A stretch of DNA of 64,000 nt from Physcia stellaris (lineage: Eukaryota; Ascomycota; Lecanoromycetes; Caliciales; Physciaceae): the NCBI GenBank assembly GCA_018902385.1, contig JABSSW010000011.1, forward strand, positions 186,001-250,000. Reading direction: 5' to 3'. This document shows, in pieces, positions 11,681 to 23,457 of the stretch (positions are counted from its first letter, which is position 1; each line of letters begins with the position of its first letter). The position numbers were made by a program, and so were the translations under genes. The notes under the pieces were generated by a model. The model was not told where the DNA came from. It saw nothing but the letters and a program-made list of their open reading frames with translations, and did not search any database.

Positions 11681-13484
11681 TTTATCAGATAGCTTTGATG
11701 TTGGATATTGATATTGAAGTGAGCAGCTACTATCCGAGAAGGAAGCTGATAATCGAAGTACAGGTAAGCTTTTGTATGTTTGAAAGTGAAAGTTTGTTGG
11801 TGGAGAGGAAAGTGATAGATGGAAGGAAAAGAGATTCTTATAGTACTAATTGAGGCCGCCCACAACGTCAATGGCTTTTGTCGCCGAAGGTTCGAAGTGT
11901 GCCAATGAGGGAGGAGGTGAACACCTGTTGTCAATAAGAAAGAAAGATGGAGTCAAAAGAATCACTGTGTCCAGACTTACATGTACTCTTTTGTCAATAA
12001 GCCATGATGATATCACCGGATTGGTCAATAAGATTCACCTCGATAGCAGGCCACTGAATGACAAAGGGTTCAAGTGGAGGTCCTATCAATGTCTTTCCCC
12101 TTAGTTCAATCTATCGTTGAGGCTCTGCGAGCTCTGGGATCTAGGAAATCAGGAGGAGATTGGCGGTGGAAGTTTGCATTGCATTTGACTGTAGTTTCTG
12201 CCCATTGGCATTGAGTTACACCAGCGGTAGCAGACCTCCCAGCCCTGTTCAGAAGCATTACTCCGCTCTTGTCTCTCGAATATTGAGGTATGATCGGCTT
12301 GTGGAAGGTATTGTCAATGGAGGAGCTCCGCAGGTTTCTATTGATATACCGATTGGGTTAGCGCAGCCCCTGAGTGCCAAGCCCAACGACGTGAATCGCT
12401 GGGATTTTGTGTGTGTTTTCCCATTGGTAACACGCAGGATTCTACAAAGAGGAAGACCTTTGAAGGAGAGATAGCTTGTACGTGGTGGCTTTCGCTATGA
12501 TGCCCGTGCTTTATTTCACCGTGTGTGTGAGCACCTAGACATCGGCTGCAACCGTTTGACGCAAGCATGTCAGTTCGGTACGCTGTGGTCGTGCGTCCAG
12601 TTGATGAACTTGTCTGCCTGGGGTCAAGGTTGAGATACAGCTGATTTGAAAACAGGTAGTCGCAAGAGGATGGTTGATATAACGTGGACCTTCCCGATTG
12701 AGACACAGAGCCCACCCGGCCCAAATTGCCAACTGCAAACGTTGGGCTATCCGAAGGTCGGTTGATCAGAGCAATTCCATATGCGTCGTGGTGACCTCTT
12801 TTTGGTATTAGAACACGGCCCGGCAACAATGTCCCGCAACAGTCGGAAGATGCGGTAGCGTCAGCGCTACCTGATACGCTCTTCATCCGACAAGTATGGC
12901 ATTGCATTTGATGTCCTCGCCAACCCATCAACTGTATACGCGATCTATCTCATAGCCTAGGATGTTCTTTACCGACAGATTGAGTGAAATGGACGGATTG
13001 ATCAGATTCTCCGCTACTCTGGGCATATCTACTGAAAGGGATCTTGAAAATAGAAGAGTAACTCCCTACCTGTGTACTCATTGACGCAAGATCTGCCGAG
13101 TCCACGTACAATCTAATTAGGGAGTTTGTAGGGAGAATAGATCATGTGTGACGGGCCTCTAGGAGAACCGAATCCATCGTAGTCTCAAGATTCGAATGCT
13201 GCTGGTGCCAGTAGTCTCTCCACCAGTTGTTTAAAACCATTGAGCCCGAGGTTCCCGCTACCATGGTGGTTCTCGAGGAGGAAATTTGCATTGCAGAGTG
13301 TAACGATAAAACCCTATACTTTCACTGGGTACCTTAGAGTGCTGATGGAAGAAGTCTCCCCTCATTTGCATGATCCCAAAAGCTTGGCGCTGCTAGCGTG
13401 CCGTTCACGTGCTCCTCGTTGCTTTTGCGATTGAGCTTGGAATCCGTGCTTCTCAATCACTTCCCTGGACCTATCGACTACATC
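11681..13484. other. intergenic, pheromone promoter and idh1 upstream region
   Basis: 1.8 kb between the divergently transcribed pheromone and idh1 genes. Overlapping frames (12160-12474 plus, 12338-12931 minus) show no domain and lack consistent splice sites. I see nothing else in it. Confidence 0.4.
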
Positions 13485-14937
13485 ATGCTTTTCCAAAACC
13501 CTTTCAGAGCGGCTCAGGTATGGGACATCATTTCCATTGTTCATGATATCACACATCTCCTGAACTATCTCGACTAGATCAATACTTACCCTTAACAGCC
13601 CCTCCTCCGAGCTGCTACATCTCGAACAAGATGCAGCGCTGTTACAGTATCTGCCAGAAGTAGGTCGCCTTATACATCCTTGAGAATGCTCGCCACTGAT
13701 GGGATTGTGCAGCAATGGCCACCGTTCAATCGGACATCTTCAAACCTACTAAATTTGGCGGAAAATACACCACTACCCTCATACCTGGTTCGTCATCCAA
13801 AAGCAGCTGAGAACACACTGCTGTCAAGACAGGTACTAATTGCGTCTCAGGTGACGGCATTGGCGCCGAAGTAGCAGAATCTGTGAAAACTATCTTCAAA
13901 GCAGACAACGTGCCAATCGAATGGGAACAGATCGACGTTACAGGAGTTGAGACTGGGGACAAACACTCGGAAGAGCTGTTCAGAGAGTCAATAGCCTCGC
14001 TAAAACGAAACAAACTGGGCCTTAAAGGTATTACTCTCATTGAAAGCACGTCATCGGGACTAACGACTTTAAGGGATTCTTCACACGCCCGTCGAAAGAT
14101 CAGGGCACCAGTCTTTTAATGTTGCTTTACGTCAGGAACTCGACATCTACGCCTCCATCGTTCTGATTAAAAACATACCAGGATACCAGACACGGCACAG
14201 CAACGTCGACCTATGTATCATCCGTGAGAACACTGAAGGTGAATATTCGGGTCTTGAGCACCAGTCAGTACCAGGTGTTGTTGAATCACTCAAGATCATC
14301 ACGAGAGCCAAGTCGGAACGCATTGCAAAATTCGCTTTTAGCTTTGCGCTTGCAAATCAGAGGAAGAAGGTCACATGCATCCACAAAGCTAATATTATGA
14401 AGTTGGCCGACGGACTCTTTAGAGATACCTTTCACAAGGTCGCACAAGATTACCCGACCTTAGAGGTCAATGACATGATTGTTGACAACGCTTCTATGCA
14501 AGCCGTTTCGAGACCACAACAATTTGACGTTATGGTCATGCCGAACCTCTATGGCGGGATTCTTTCAAATGTCGGCGCGGCGCTTGTTGGAGGCCCTGGA
14601 ATCGTCCCAGGCTGCAATATGGGCCGAGACGTCGCAGTGTTTGAGCCAGGATGCCGTCATGTAGGCTTGGATATCAAAGGCAAAGACAAGGCAAATCCAA
14701 CCGCCATGCTCCTCTCTGGCTCTATGCTCCTCCGCCACCTAGGGTTGGATGAGCACGCGAATCGGATATCGAAGGGCGTCTACGATGTTATCCAAGAAGG
14801 GTGAGTAATATTTACTAGACCAGACTGTGTTTGGCTAACAAGTCTCTAGCAAATGCCGAACTCCGGACATGGGTGGAAGCAACACGACACATGACTTCAC
14901 AAAGGCTGTGCTTGACCATATGGAAATCGGAGCCTAA
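13485..14937 (+). CDS. idh1: NAD-dependent isocitrate dehydrogenase, subunit 1, mitochondrial
   Basis: Regulatory subunit of the TCA-cycle NAD-IDH (isocitrate + NAD to 2-oxoglutarate). Six exons: 13485-13517, 13599-13659, 13713-13787, 13851-14027, 14074-14800 and 14850-14937, giving 386 residues. The first two small exons encode an Arg/Ala-rich mitochondrial presequence (MLFQNPFRAAQPLLRAATSR...); they join in frame to MATVQSDIFKPTKFGGKYT. Landmarks are LIPGDGIGAEVAE, VALRQELDIYAS, LCIIRENTEGEYSG, the KANIMKLADGLF and NDMIVDNASMQ segments, and a C-terminus ending FTKAVLDHMEIGA. IDH1 rather than IDH2 is chosen on overall similarity to fungal IDH1. Introns carry TACTAAT or CTAAC branch sites. 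Confidence 0.93.
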
Positions 14938-15832
14938 GGGTGGTGCGGATGACTTATGTATATATGTTAGATACCCTGTGGAAGTGCTACTATTGTTTTA
15001 TGCAAAATCCCGTCAACGGTCCACTGTATTGCTGATTGGTGTCCATGGTAAGTACTATCACCGGTAACTTCAAGCACATCTCTTTCCTTCTATCTCCAGC
15101 ATCATTCAAATTGTCATACTTCCTACCGAAGAGCTGTAATTCTATTTTCCGCCGCGTTGTGGATTCAGCCAGCATCCAGCAGTAAGCCGACTTTGACGTC
15201 ACTTGGAGAGTGCCGGATGTTGTGTCTGCTGATCTATACCAACATAAGAGAAATCTGTCTATAAAGCTCAACACATCACGTGAAGCATCTGACCAATCTC
15301 CCATATATGTATCCAAAGCAGGAAACGATCGGATGAAAAATCTGACACGCCAAAGTGTAGCGATTTCCGTAGACACCTGCCTGAGGCTACTCGCGATCGT
15401 TACGGGTTTAATGTTAAAAAGTAGCAAAATGAGGGAAAGGCATGAAACCTAGAGAATAATATTAGTGAACGGTGAATTCGACATTGCCTCCAGTCCGCCT
15501 GGATGAATGACGAAGCAGGATGTCTCCGAGAGACTGCTTTCGCCCTCTCGATATCGCTCAAGTAGTCCACGGACTGATGTATTACTATCAAGGGGTGCCG
15601 TGGTTCGCCTTTCCTCGCCAAATTTCGTTACTCAATGAAGGACTTCAAGTCTCGTAAAGCCTCGATCCCGTCCTTGGTTCGAGCTACATAGGACTGCCAC
15701 GAAAAAAGCTTTCCAGCCTCACTCTGTCTCGAGTGGCACCTAGATGGGAGGTACCAGAACATAGAACATCCCTTATTGCTAGTTACGGGGTCAGTATAAT
15801 GCTAAATGGCTCCGTTAATTTCCTCTAAACGA
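14938..15832. other. intergenic between idh1 and svp26 3' ends
   Basis: The two genes converge here. Only short domain-less frames are present (the longest 145 codons on the minus strand at 14990-15427). Nothing else recognised. Confidence 0.4.
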
Positions 15833-16726
<894 letters not shown>

Positions 16727-17020
16727 CTTATGGAGGCAGCAGATTGAACGCGCAAAAGCGCGGAGTTGGATAGATTTAGAGGACTGACGATGTTAGGCAT
16801 AAGGGGGGGGTATGTACAGGTCTTGGCAAAAAAAGTTTCTGCCGAGGCAGCAGTTGTCCCGCCCTCTATTCTTCGTAGAAGCATGCTAAACTTCTCATAT
16901 TCATTTATGTATTGTAAAGTTGGAAACGATGAAATGGAAGCCGATTTGAGAATGGAAGTGCTGATATAGTGGGCACCTAAGCCAAAGAAGCTTCAGTCTC
17001 TACAATCACATCCACCAATA

Positions 17021-17985
17021 ATGTCTCGACCCGAGGAGACTTTGTGCGATTCCCTCACTCAAACCCCTTACGGCAAAGCTGTCTGCTAATAGCAAGTTTG
17101 ATATGTGAAGGCCGCCTGATCTCTTCTACTCCGATGCCGAATCTCGGAAGTACACCACTTCCTCCCGTATCCTCTCAATCCAATCTTCTATGACCCACCG
17201 CGCCCTCGAGCTCCTCAATTTAACAACCCCTTCTCTCATCCTTGACGTCGGCTGCGGCTCAGGACTGAGCGGCGAAATCCTGTCCTCCGTCCCCACTTCT
17301 GATGGCGGCCCTCATATTTGGATCGGCATGGACATATCCGCCTCAATGCTCGATATCGCACTACAGCGCGACGTTGAGGGTGACCTACTGCTAGCCGACA
17401 TTGGACAAGGAGTCCCGCTGCGGCCAGGTAGCATCGATGCTGCGATTAGTATCAGTGCCATCCAATGGCTGTGTAATGCAGATAGCACCGACGTGAGTCC
17501 TGCTGGGCGTCTGGCAAGGTTCTTCGGTGGATTATACGCAGCTTTGAGGAGGGGCGGTAGAGCAGTGTGCCAGTTTTATCCAAGGAATGAAGAGCAAAGG
17601 GGCATGATCTGCACTGCAGCGATTAAAGCAGGCTTCGGCGCCGGTGTACTGGAGGATGAGCCTGGTACAAAGAACGCGAAGCTCTACTTGGTGCTCACCG
17701 TTGGTGGAGGAGACGTGCCCAAAGGAGACATTACTGGGGTTGTAAATGGGATGGAAGGGGTACATATCATGGACGAACGAAGAGGAAGCAAGCGTGGGAT
17801 TCACACAGCAGACGAGAAAAAAGGGAGCAAGAAGTGGATCCTTAAGAAGAAAGAGCAGATGGAACGAAAAGGCAAGATTGTCAAAGCCAATTCTAAATAC
17901 ACAGGGTTTGTACCTGTCAAGCATTTACCGAGACCACAACAATTGCTAACTTTGAAGCAGACGCAAGAGGCGCATTGCTTTCTAG
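17021..17985 (+). CDS. bud23: 18S rRNA (guanine-N7) methyltransferase Bud23
   Basis: SAM-dependent methyltransferase that, in yeast, methylates a guanine of 18S rRNA with Trm112 and is needed for 40S biogenesis. Three exons: 17021-17043, 17111-17905 and 17961-17985, 280 residues. The first 23-nt exon gives MSRPEET and joins to LPPDLFYSDAESRKYT. The SAM-binding motif is LILDVGCGSGLSGEIL, followed by the acidic end of strand beta2 (IGMDIS) and AISISAIQWLCN. The C-terminal exon is only eight codons but restores the conserved basic tail YTGRKRRIAF; without splicing the frame reads on into non-homologous sequence to 18119. The basic WILKKKEQMERKGK segment is also family-typical. Confidence 0.93.
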
Positions 17986-18299
17986 ATCTCATGTCTTGCC
18001 TATCAGCAGACTCAGCAAGGTGTTGTGGACTCGGAGCCTTCAAGTTGGTTCAGGGCCGAGGGGGCCTATCGATTATCGGTGTCTGCCATCATTACCCCAC
18101 TTCCCCACCATTTAGATAAGGCCTGACGAGGCTCTTCCCAAGTGGAACTCTTCTTCTTCGCAACTCCCATCTTTCTTTGCCAAATACTTTCTACCGCAAA
18201 AAGCTAGAGAAAGTCTGCTCTCGGAGAATTCACCCATCAACGCTCCACCAAACCCTCTCACAAAAACCTTACCGCACTCGTCAGCCCGCCTACTGAACG
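17986..18299. other. short intergenic region
   Basis: 314 bp between bud23 and the zinc-ribbon gene; the pyrimidine-rich 18220-18299 part looks like a fungal core promoter/leader. Nothing else seen. Confidence 0.4.
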
Positions 18300-18485
18300 A
18301 TGGCTCATAACAGTTGTCCCAAATGTGGCTCTGGTATCGCCGGAGGTAGTAAAACCTGTGGAAGCTGTGGTGCGGTATGTTCCCAGTGATCTCCGACTGT
18401 TGAACTCATAGAAGTCCCATTCAACCGAGTGCCGAAATAGGATCGTTAGCTAAGACTTGTGTGACTACAGACATGTCCGCAGTAG
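18300..18485 (+). CDS. 29-residue zinc-ribbon microprotein
   Basis: Two exons, 18300-18374 and 18471-18485, flank a 96-bp intron with a GTATGT donor, a GCTAAG-like branch site and a CTACAG acceptor. The product has 29 residues with two CxxC pairs plus a further Cys: CPKCGSG near residues 6-12, CGSCGA at 20-25, and TCPQ at the end. This spacing suggests a minimal zinc-ribbon knuckle. I recall very similar tiny proteins in other ascomycetes but cannot verify this here. Without the splice the reading frame would run a little into the intron and lose the last Cys. Function unknown. Confidence 0.65.
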
Positions 18486-18830
18486 CTGCAACAAAGTATC
18501 AGCTACAAGCACATGAGGGAATGGCTATTTGTAAATGGGGAATACCATTGCCTTGGGGATCAATTGCAGAGCTACGGTTAGGGGGACGGTTTGCTATCAC
18601 CTGAGGAATGTTCAATGCATATGAGTAATGATACAGCTGGAATGATGAAGCACATTGGTAAACTACTTGAAAATCCAGAAACCGAGTCTGCCTAGCAAGG
18701 CTATGCTCTGGTGGCCTTTTTCCCATTCTTCCTCAAAATCTGCCTTGTGTGGTGCTGACGGATATCGTTCATCATGTAGATTCCAGTGGACGTGCATTTC
18801 TATTATGATCTGAAACTTAGCTACGAATGA
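18486..18830. other. intergenic before MITE copy A
   Basis: 345 bp, no recognisable gene. Confidence 0.4.
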
Positions 18831-19068
18831 CTATCATCCCATGGTCTGGTAATAAGTGATGCTAATTCTTAGGATACACCGACAGATCTACGATTACCCG
18901 ATTTGGGGCGAAATCAGAAAATGATGTTGTTTTCATGTCATTTTCATACTGTACCCTCTTCCGTATTCATATGCTTTGTGCCAAACACGGGTAAGCGTGT
19001 TGTCATATTGGGTGTATCGATGGCGATGCATGGGAGGTAAGATAGCACCACACCAGACCATGGGATAG
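18831..19068. mobile_element. MITE copy A (about 238 bp)
   Basis: Non-coding element bounded by inverted repeats: TCCCATGGTCTGGT on the left (here preceded by a small ATCA duplication) and its complement ACCAGACCATGGGA on the right, each next to a TA dinucleotide. Its interior (for example CCGACAGATC and GTGCCAAACACGGGT) matches copies B (32195-32428) and C (39076-39307). The TA target site suggests mobilisation by a Tc1/mariner-type transposase. It has no coding capacity. Confidence 0.8.
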
Positions 19069-19277
19069 TGCCTTGATCTGCAATTGAGCTGTCGAGGAAT
19101 TTTTGATACTCTGTCTACCTGCCAACAACCGAAAAGGTCTGGACGATAATGAAGCAAGGGGTGAGGAGCCGCTTAAATTCGCGCATCACAGCCTCAATGA
19201 TCCTACCTTTTGAAAATGCACTTATTACAGAATTCTGTTCGAGTTTCTTTCTACTACCAGATCCCTTCCCTGTAATC

Positions 19278-20019
19278 ATGTCGTCCAAAGCTCCAATGAC
19301 CGATGAGGCGCTCGATTCTGTCATGCAACTACGGAAAGAAATAAAATACACTTATCAAAGATCGTTGTGAGAACGATCTCACTGACGAAGACCGTAATTT
19401 CATCGCAGGTTTCGAGCGCAGCTTGCGGGTCTACATTCCCGTTTTCGGACTCGTAGGCTTCGGTTTAGGTATCTTCGCAGCTCACAAATCTAGGAGTAGC
19501 ATTCTGCAAGCATTTAGGGCTTATCAGCGACCAATTCATGTCGTATTCTCGTCGGGACAGACCGGTATGGATGCTTCCTAACCCAGCTGTTTAAAACACT
19601 CTGAACCGATTCGCTAACGCTGTAATCGTACAACAGCTCCAATCCCAGATCTCACTTCCATACTGAAGCCCACCAGAGTCCGTAATATAGCCACATATCT
19701 CCTGTGCGGGTTTGGAGGCGCTTTACTTCTAGCTCCTCGAGGATCCTGGCTTGCTATGCACAACTTAAACAAATCGTTCGCAGAAGATCCAGAAAGGTTC
19801 AAGGGGATCGAGTCCTGGTACAGAAAGCTACATGCAGATATTTACAGGAAGGAGGCAGACATTTTAGATGTAGGCCTAGAAGGCTCTATCGTCGACAAAT
19901 TGTCACGGATGTGTTATGAAAGGGCTAAGTCAAACTCATTGCCGATGTTTATGGTACAAAATACAGCCCAAGACAAGTCAAAGGTAAGCAAGCATAATCC
20001 AAAAAAGCAAAGTCAGTAG
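19278..20019 (+). CDS. two-TM membrane protein of unknown function, apparent 1-nt frameshift
   Basis: I do not recognise the family. Exon 1 (19278-19564) and exon 2 (19637-20019) are joined across a 72-bp intron with a GCTAAC branch site. From the ATG at 19278 the frame reads MSSKAPMTDEALDSVMQLRKEI and then stops at 19368. If one A of the AAAA run at 19343-19346 is extra, it continues smoothly as NTLIKDRCENDLTDEDRNF into a long open frame. Two hydrophobic segments follow: VYIPVFGLVGFGLGIFAAH, and TYLLCGFGGALLLA after the intron. The C-terminal part is charged and helical and ends KHNPKKQSQ; the true end could be another exon. It is either a real gene with an assembly indel or a recent pseudogene. 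Confidence 0.6.
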
Positions 20020-21963
20020 GCAGGGCTGAGTCGATAATCCCGATGCGTAGTAGTAACCAAGACCCGCATCACCCTTTTCTTCCTACTACCTGGCAGATAT
20101 ATCAGCGGGATGACCTGAATGTATATCTGCCTGCTGAAAATAGTCTTGTCGAGACATGCTTTCGTTGTAAGCCTCTTGCGTTGATCTATTCGACCAAGTT
20201 TCGGGAGTCCCGAGAGAGATTTTGGTTAAGTGTGGAATATAAAATAAACAAAACATGGTGGATTTACGAGAGATTCAGAACAGGGCCTCTAGCAAAAATT
20301 GCCCAAACCTGACGCTCGAGCTTTGCTTCTGCTTCTCTTCTTCTTGACTCTTGCAGCACAGCACTATGAGGATAAATATGCTGATATCGGCAGATTCAGC
20401 TTGCCTCCGAGGAAAGATCCATGAGCAGCTTTATCGGCCTGCTCCGGCATATTGCGGCGTTGCTCAAGTCTCCTTCATCGTCAACAATTTTGGGGGGAAA
20501 GGAAACCCTTACCAGCAATGTGACATACACCAATTGCCAACAAATAACCGTAGTAGAGTAACGAAATATCAATGAGAGATTTCCACTCCTGATTTCGTCT
20601 TGGGGCTGATATGGGCTTTGCAGAAGGAGCGGTGCGCCCAAGAAACAACACTCAACGACTGCTATCCCACCCCGGGGGATTCTATCTGTTCCCAGGACAT
20701 TCTTCCGCTTAAACACAACAGCCCAAGCAAAACTCCTCTTCCTCAAACCGACCTCTCCCCAGCGCCTACCCGCACCAAGATCCCTCCCTCAAAGCCCAAG
20801 ACCAAGACCAAGACAGACGTCACATGTTCATGCCCCCCCCTCCCCTTTCCCTCCAGCCATCGGAGCCGGACCGTACCGACAGACTGGTTCAGCCGTGTCC
20901 TTAGCCTCCCCTTAAACCAGTAGCCCGAAACTCTCACGAGTCATGGCATCGGCACATCTGAGGCTTACCCCTTAGCGTGACGATTATCTGCACCGCAGAT
21001 CACCGTTCATCATTCCCCAGGGCCCGTGCATTGAGTTCTAGATCTTCATGCGACTGCGAGGCTTTCATGCGCAAGTACCTTACTTTTACATCTTAGGTAC
21101 GGAGTACATACGATCTCCGTGCACTCTTTAAGAACGCGCGATATTGGGCTGACTTGACGGCACTGGACTCGTAGTTCTGATCTTCGAGTTCAGTTAACCT
21201 CTCTGATTCCCTGTCGCTTACAAACCCGTACGAATAGCCTCGGGGGAACCGACAATAAGTACATAGGTCTAGACTCTAAAAGCTGTCCCTTCCAGAGCCA
21301 TCATTCGCCCCCAGGCTTACCAACCCTCGATGCCTGTTGCTTGAAGAATTCCACGAGTGCCGGCGCTAGTCGACGGTGGCTGTTGTTGCCGTTGCAGCTA
21401 CCTTAGGCGGAGGACCTTGCAGTCGGCAATCTGAGGACTTGATTCGATGAGATGAGCTTGGGATGAGAACTTGATAAGGGGTTTTCATGGGCTTGTTGGC
21501 TAGCTCGTCTGGGCTTGAGATAGATCAGGGGTAGGGAATGGTGGGAGGCTGGGAGCATTGCTTGAGACTAATTCGTCGGTCTCTGGAGGGACGAGTCCTG
21601 TCATTCGCCGCTCTTATTGGTTGGCTGGGAGATAAAGGATTGGGTAGATGTGAGCTGAACGGGTTGATTGCTGTGGCATTCATGTCTGTAGCTTCTGAGA
21701 TGTGTATCAGGCATTGGAAGCAAACAGATCGAAGAGAATTGAGCGAGATAGTCAATGCGTATACTTTTCAGAATGAAAGTTGTCTGAGACTAGCAGAACA
21801 AGACCAATGATGGATCGATCTATGTAGCACTCGCGAATCGAAAATATGCAACGCGAAATGCAAGAAACAATGGAGCAAGTAACTAGCAAGCTTCAATGAC
21901 CCGCATCTGCACTCTGACATCGCCTCGTCATCACTCCGTCCACCTCCATGAAGTCCCATCTCT
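20020..21963. other. 1.9-kb stretch without a supported gene
   Basis: Contains pyrimidine-rich and C-rich tracts (about 20740-20900) and short frames on both strands without domains. No repeats matched elsewhere in the window. Confidence 0.4.
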
Positions 21964-22827
21964 CTAGGGTTGATTAGCTATCATTTCCAATATCCACACC
22001 AGAGGTTTGGACGGGAGGTACCTACATTCGGTACCCCCGAAATAAATTTCCTCATCATTATCACCATTAGACCCAGAATCTTGAAGCCCAAGCCCGAAAA
22101 TCTCGGTGTGCACGAAGCGCCTCTCGATATCCTCACGGTAGAGTCTCATGGACGGAAGGCGTTCGGCCTGCACAACCGGAAATGGGGTTTCCACTCGAGG
22201 GAGGAGCTCGTCAAAGCAGAGACGCCGCTCCGGCTCCGGCGTCTCTGACCGTTGCGAACGGTGGTCGTCAGGGTATCGATCGAGAAAATCAATCACCTCT
22301 GCATGTTCCGGGATCGGTTGGAGCCAGAAAGGTGCCTGTGATTTCGTTAGCTCTGTACAGGATTGGAAAATTGGGCTCTCATGAATGATAGCCCGATAAT
22401 TAGGAAATTTTTATGTTGAGGAATTTCTAGTGTGAGGAGTACGTGATGCACAAGTACACGGGGTTATGAAAGTGGGAAGAATACTTACGGGGCCTGGTTC
22501 AGGCGGAATGATATCGGTGACTGAATAGCCAGAATAGGTTGAAGTCCATTTAGTTGCATCGTCATGGCAAGACACTTCCCTCGCAACCAGGGTATCGATG
22601 GCCGTCCTAAACCACGCTCTAGTCGCTTTCGAAGGCGTTCCCCCGGGACATGTGGCACAATATGGTGCAATACCAAGACAGTCGAAGGGTATGTTCAGGA
22701 ACTTCACGTAGTGGTGGCCCCAGCGACCTACGCACGAACCGCGTTTCAAGTGTTCGCATTCGAGCCTTATGTCATCCCTCTTTTTGATAGCTCCGCATTC
22801 GAACCGGAGATGGAGCCAGGTGCACAT
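21964..22827 (-). CDS. Cys-rich fungal protein of unknown function
   Basis: Two exons, 22489-22827 and 21964-22335, join in phase 0 across a 153-bp intron with a GTAAGT donor and a CACAG acceptor, giving 236 residues. The first half has many Cys and His residues: CTWLHLRFECG, RLECEHLKRGSC and APYCATCPGG. This resembles the many uncharacterised Pezizomycotina proteins that begin with a CGH-type putative zinc-binding region. The second half is acidic and Pro/Glu-rich, ending LEMIANQP. No catalytic motif is seen. The in-frame codons upstream of 22827 run back to a stop without another ATG, which supports this start. Confidence 0.5.
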
Positions 22828-23457
22828 CTTGTTCCTAGAGTTCGAGTGGTTGTTGAGGATCCTGATTATGGCTAAGTCTTACTGGAGTAAGTATTAGTAT
22901 CTATAATGCATAGGTGGGCAACCAAATGGGTAGGGAATACCTTTCTCTTAACGAGGATCCTCTTTGTCTACAGAACTTCGTTGACCAGGGAAGAGGCGTG
23001 TTGTCTCAACAGGGCCTATTGCGTGCAAAGAAGGTACAACAAGGTGATGGTACTGGGGAGAGCTTGGAACAAGGAGACTGTAAACTTCAAAGATATGGGG
23101 AGACGCGACCTACGCAAACGCAATAGAGACCCAACTCTCAAACACTTGAATTTTACACACAGAAGGGTGGGAATAAGGAAGGAGTAGACTAGGGACATTG
23201 CCAGCTTTATACATACGAAGAACCTACACAACCATCACCCTCACATGCTCGGAGTATCGGACTTTGTCTGCACACATCATGAGGCAGGCTTCATAGCACT
23301 AGGAATACGCTAGCTGCACGACGCTAGTAAACAGCCATCCCGTCCACAGGTATATCATACTTGAACTCTAATCCCTACCCTATGTGGACCTTTACCACAC
23401 TGTCGGTACCAACCCCGCAAGAAATGAAAGGAGGACAAAAGAGAGATCCCTACATCA
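22828..23457. other. intergenic, no gene recognised
   Basis: Upstream of the Cys-rich gene and downstream of BIG1. Short overlapping frames only. Confidence 0.4.

Noticed and set aside
12338-12931. 197-codon minus-strand ORF between pheromone and idh1 genes
   Set aside because: No family resemblance, overlapping plus-strand frame, no supporting splice sites.
19359-19379. Perfect inverted repeat AGATCGTT...AACGATCT
   Set aside because: It lies inside the restored coding frame of the two-TM protein and is short; more likely chance than a hairpin or excision footprint.
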